Part shown: piece by piece, positions 63,236-64,000 of the stretch | Numbering within the stretch: the stretch's first letter is position 1 | Layout of the letters: the number at the start of each line of letters is the position of its first letter | Source: Coprobacillus cateniformis | Lineage (GTDB): Bacteria; Bacillota_I; Bacilli_A; Erysipelotrichales; Coprobacillaceae | Direction of reading: 5' to 3' | DNA: 64,000 nucleotides | Assembly: GCF_009767585.1 (NCBI RefSeq) | Contig: NZ_WSNW01000001.1 | Span: 1,642,090-1,706,089 of the forward strand | Notes under the pieces: generated by a model | The model's input: the letters and a program-made list of their open reading frames with translations, nothing else | Database searches by the model: none | Told to the model about the DNA's origin: nothing | Position numbers and translations under genes: made by a program

Positions 63236-64000
63236 ATGAGTCAATATTATTTAGGAATCGATGTAGGTTCTACAACGGTGAAAGCATATTTAACAGATGA
63301 GGATGATAAGTGTCTTTATTCAAATTATGTGAGGCATAATTCGGATGTAAGAAATACTATTTTAACATTATTAGAGGACATATCAGAAAAGTATTCAGAT
63401 ATTGCTATTTATCCAGTCATTACAGGTTCAGGTGGTCTATCAATCTCTGAATCATTAAATATACAATTTGTACAAGAAGTGATAGCTTGTACAAAAACAA
63501 TAGAAACATATATACCAGAAACAGATGTTGCCATTGAACTTGGTGGGGAAGACGCTAAGATTACATATTTTGAGGGTTCATTAGAACAACGAATGAATGG
63601 AACTTGTGCTGGTGGGACAGGTGCTTTTATTGATCAGATGGCAACATTACTTCAAACTGATGCATCAGGTTTAAATGATTATGCCAAGAACTATAACAGA
63701 ATTTATCCAATTGCTTCACGATGTGGTGTTTTTGCTAAAACAGATATCCAACCTTTAATTAACGAAGGTGCTCAAAAAGAGGATATTGCAGCATCAATTT
63801 TTCAAGCTGTTGTCAATCAGACAATTAGTGGGTTGGCATGTGGAAAACCTATTAAAGGGAAGGTTGCTTTCTTAGGTGGACCGTTATACTTCTTAGATCA
63901 GTTACGTGCACGTTTTATAGATACATTAAATTTAAAAGATAATGAAGTTATTTTTCCTGATAATTCTCAATTGTTTGTAGCTATGGGAGCATGTTTAAAT
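63236..64000 (+). CDS. 2-hydroxyacyl-CoA dehydratase activase (partial, runs off right edge)
   Basis: The first 255 residues have YYLGIDVGSTTVKAYL (ASKHA phosphate loop), ELGGEDAKITYF, MNGTCAGGTGAFIDQMA with the cluster Cys, and SRCGVFAKTDIQPL with the second Cys, the BadF/BcrA/HgdC pattern. The protein uses ATP to inject an electron into a dehydratase. Firmicute homologues preceded by a MarR gene are often large fusions of over 1000 residues; the cut end prevents checking. I chose the ATG at 63236, 6 bases after AGGAGG. Confidence 0.93.
   Translation, partial: MSQYYLGIDVGSTTVKAYLTDEDDKCLYSNYVRHNSDVRNTILTLLEDISEKYSDIAIYPVITGSGGLSISESLNIQFVQEVIACTKTIETYIPETDVAIELGGEDAKITYFEGSLEQRMNGTCAGGTGAFIDQMATLLQTDASGLNDYAKNYNRIYPIASRCGVFAKTDIQPLINEGAQKEDIAASIFQAVVNQTISGLACGKPIKGKVAFLGGPLYFLDQLRARFIDTLNLKDNEVIFPDNSQLFVAMGACLN

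Overview
The window comes from a low-GC Gram-positive bacterium and is centred on the chromosomal replication origin. The AT-rich code, AGGAGG-type ribosome sites, gene order (rpmH-rnpA-yidC-jag; sua5-rpiB-glyA-upp-atp), a lysine riboswitch, a T-box, a lipoprotein YidC, an agr locus and many PTS/RpiR genes point to Firmicutes/Bacillota. Anaerobe markers (anaerobic sulfatase maturase, 2-hydroxyacyl-CoA dehydratase activase) and a sodium-type ATP synthase c subunit suggest a gut anaerobe. My guess is the Erysipelotrichia/Coprobacillaceae group; this is inference, not a database match.

Layout. Left of the origin (1-9072) all genes lie on the minus strand: an FtsX-type ABC transporter with its two-component system and a RibD/DHFR-like reductase, a diguanylate cyclase behind a c-di-GMP-I riboswitch, then dnaN and dnaA. 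The origin (about 9065-9400) is packed with TTATTCACA/TTATGCACA DnaA boxes. To the right most genes are on the plus strand: rpmH-rnpA-yidC-jag, then a sulfatase-utilisation segment (anaerobic sulfatase maturase, RpiR regulator, PTS IIC, Cys-type sulfatase) set between jag and mnmE and bounded by two copies of a roughly 36-bp promoter-like repeat. After mnmE come a PRD-only protein, a membrane phosphoesterase, the lysine-riboswitch operon (ACT-only protein, dapA, dapB, lysA), a short SpoIIR-like protein, an amidohydrolase, and a second RpiR/PTS IIC/GH1 beta-glucoside locus. In that locus the RpiR gene appears to start at AUU and the GH1 enzyme has Gln at its acid/base position.

From 31 to 36.7 kb are pepA, a cupin/HD-GYP phosphodiesterase, an alpha/beta hydrolase, and an eroded region with small secreted or membrane proteins around the remains of an ABC transporter. 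From 36.8 to 46.6 kb is the housekeeping run tsaC-rpiB-glyA-upp-atpZIBEFHAGDC. Cell-envelope genes follow (amidase, polysaccharide deacetylase, ftsQ), then an aldehyde dehydrogenase and T-box-controlled metG.

The most striking block is 53.9-59.4 kb: a LysR regulator, a TasA-like matrix protein with a SipW-type signal peptidase, then an XRE regulator and a complete agr quorum-sensing system (agrA, agrC, agrB and a 32-codon agrD at 59328-59426). The window closes with a HAAS-like membrane protein, a YggS PLP protein, an M20 amidohydrolase, a MarR regulator and the start of a dehydratase activase. c-di-GMP synthesis, sensing and degradation, agr signalling and a SipW/TasA pair together suggest control of a surface or biofilm lifestyle.
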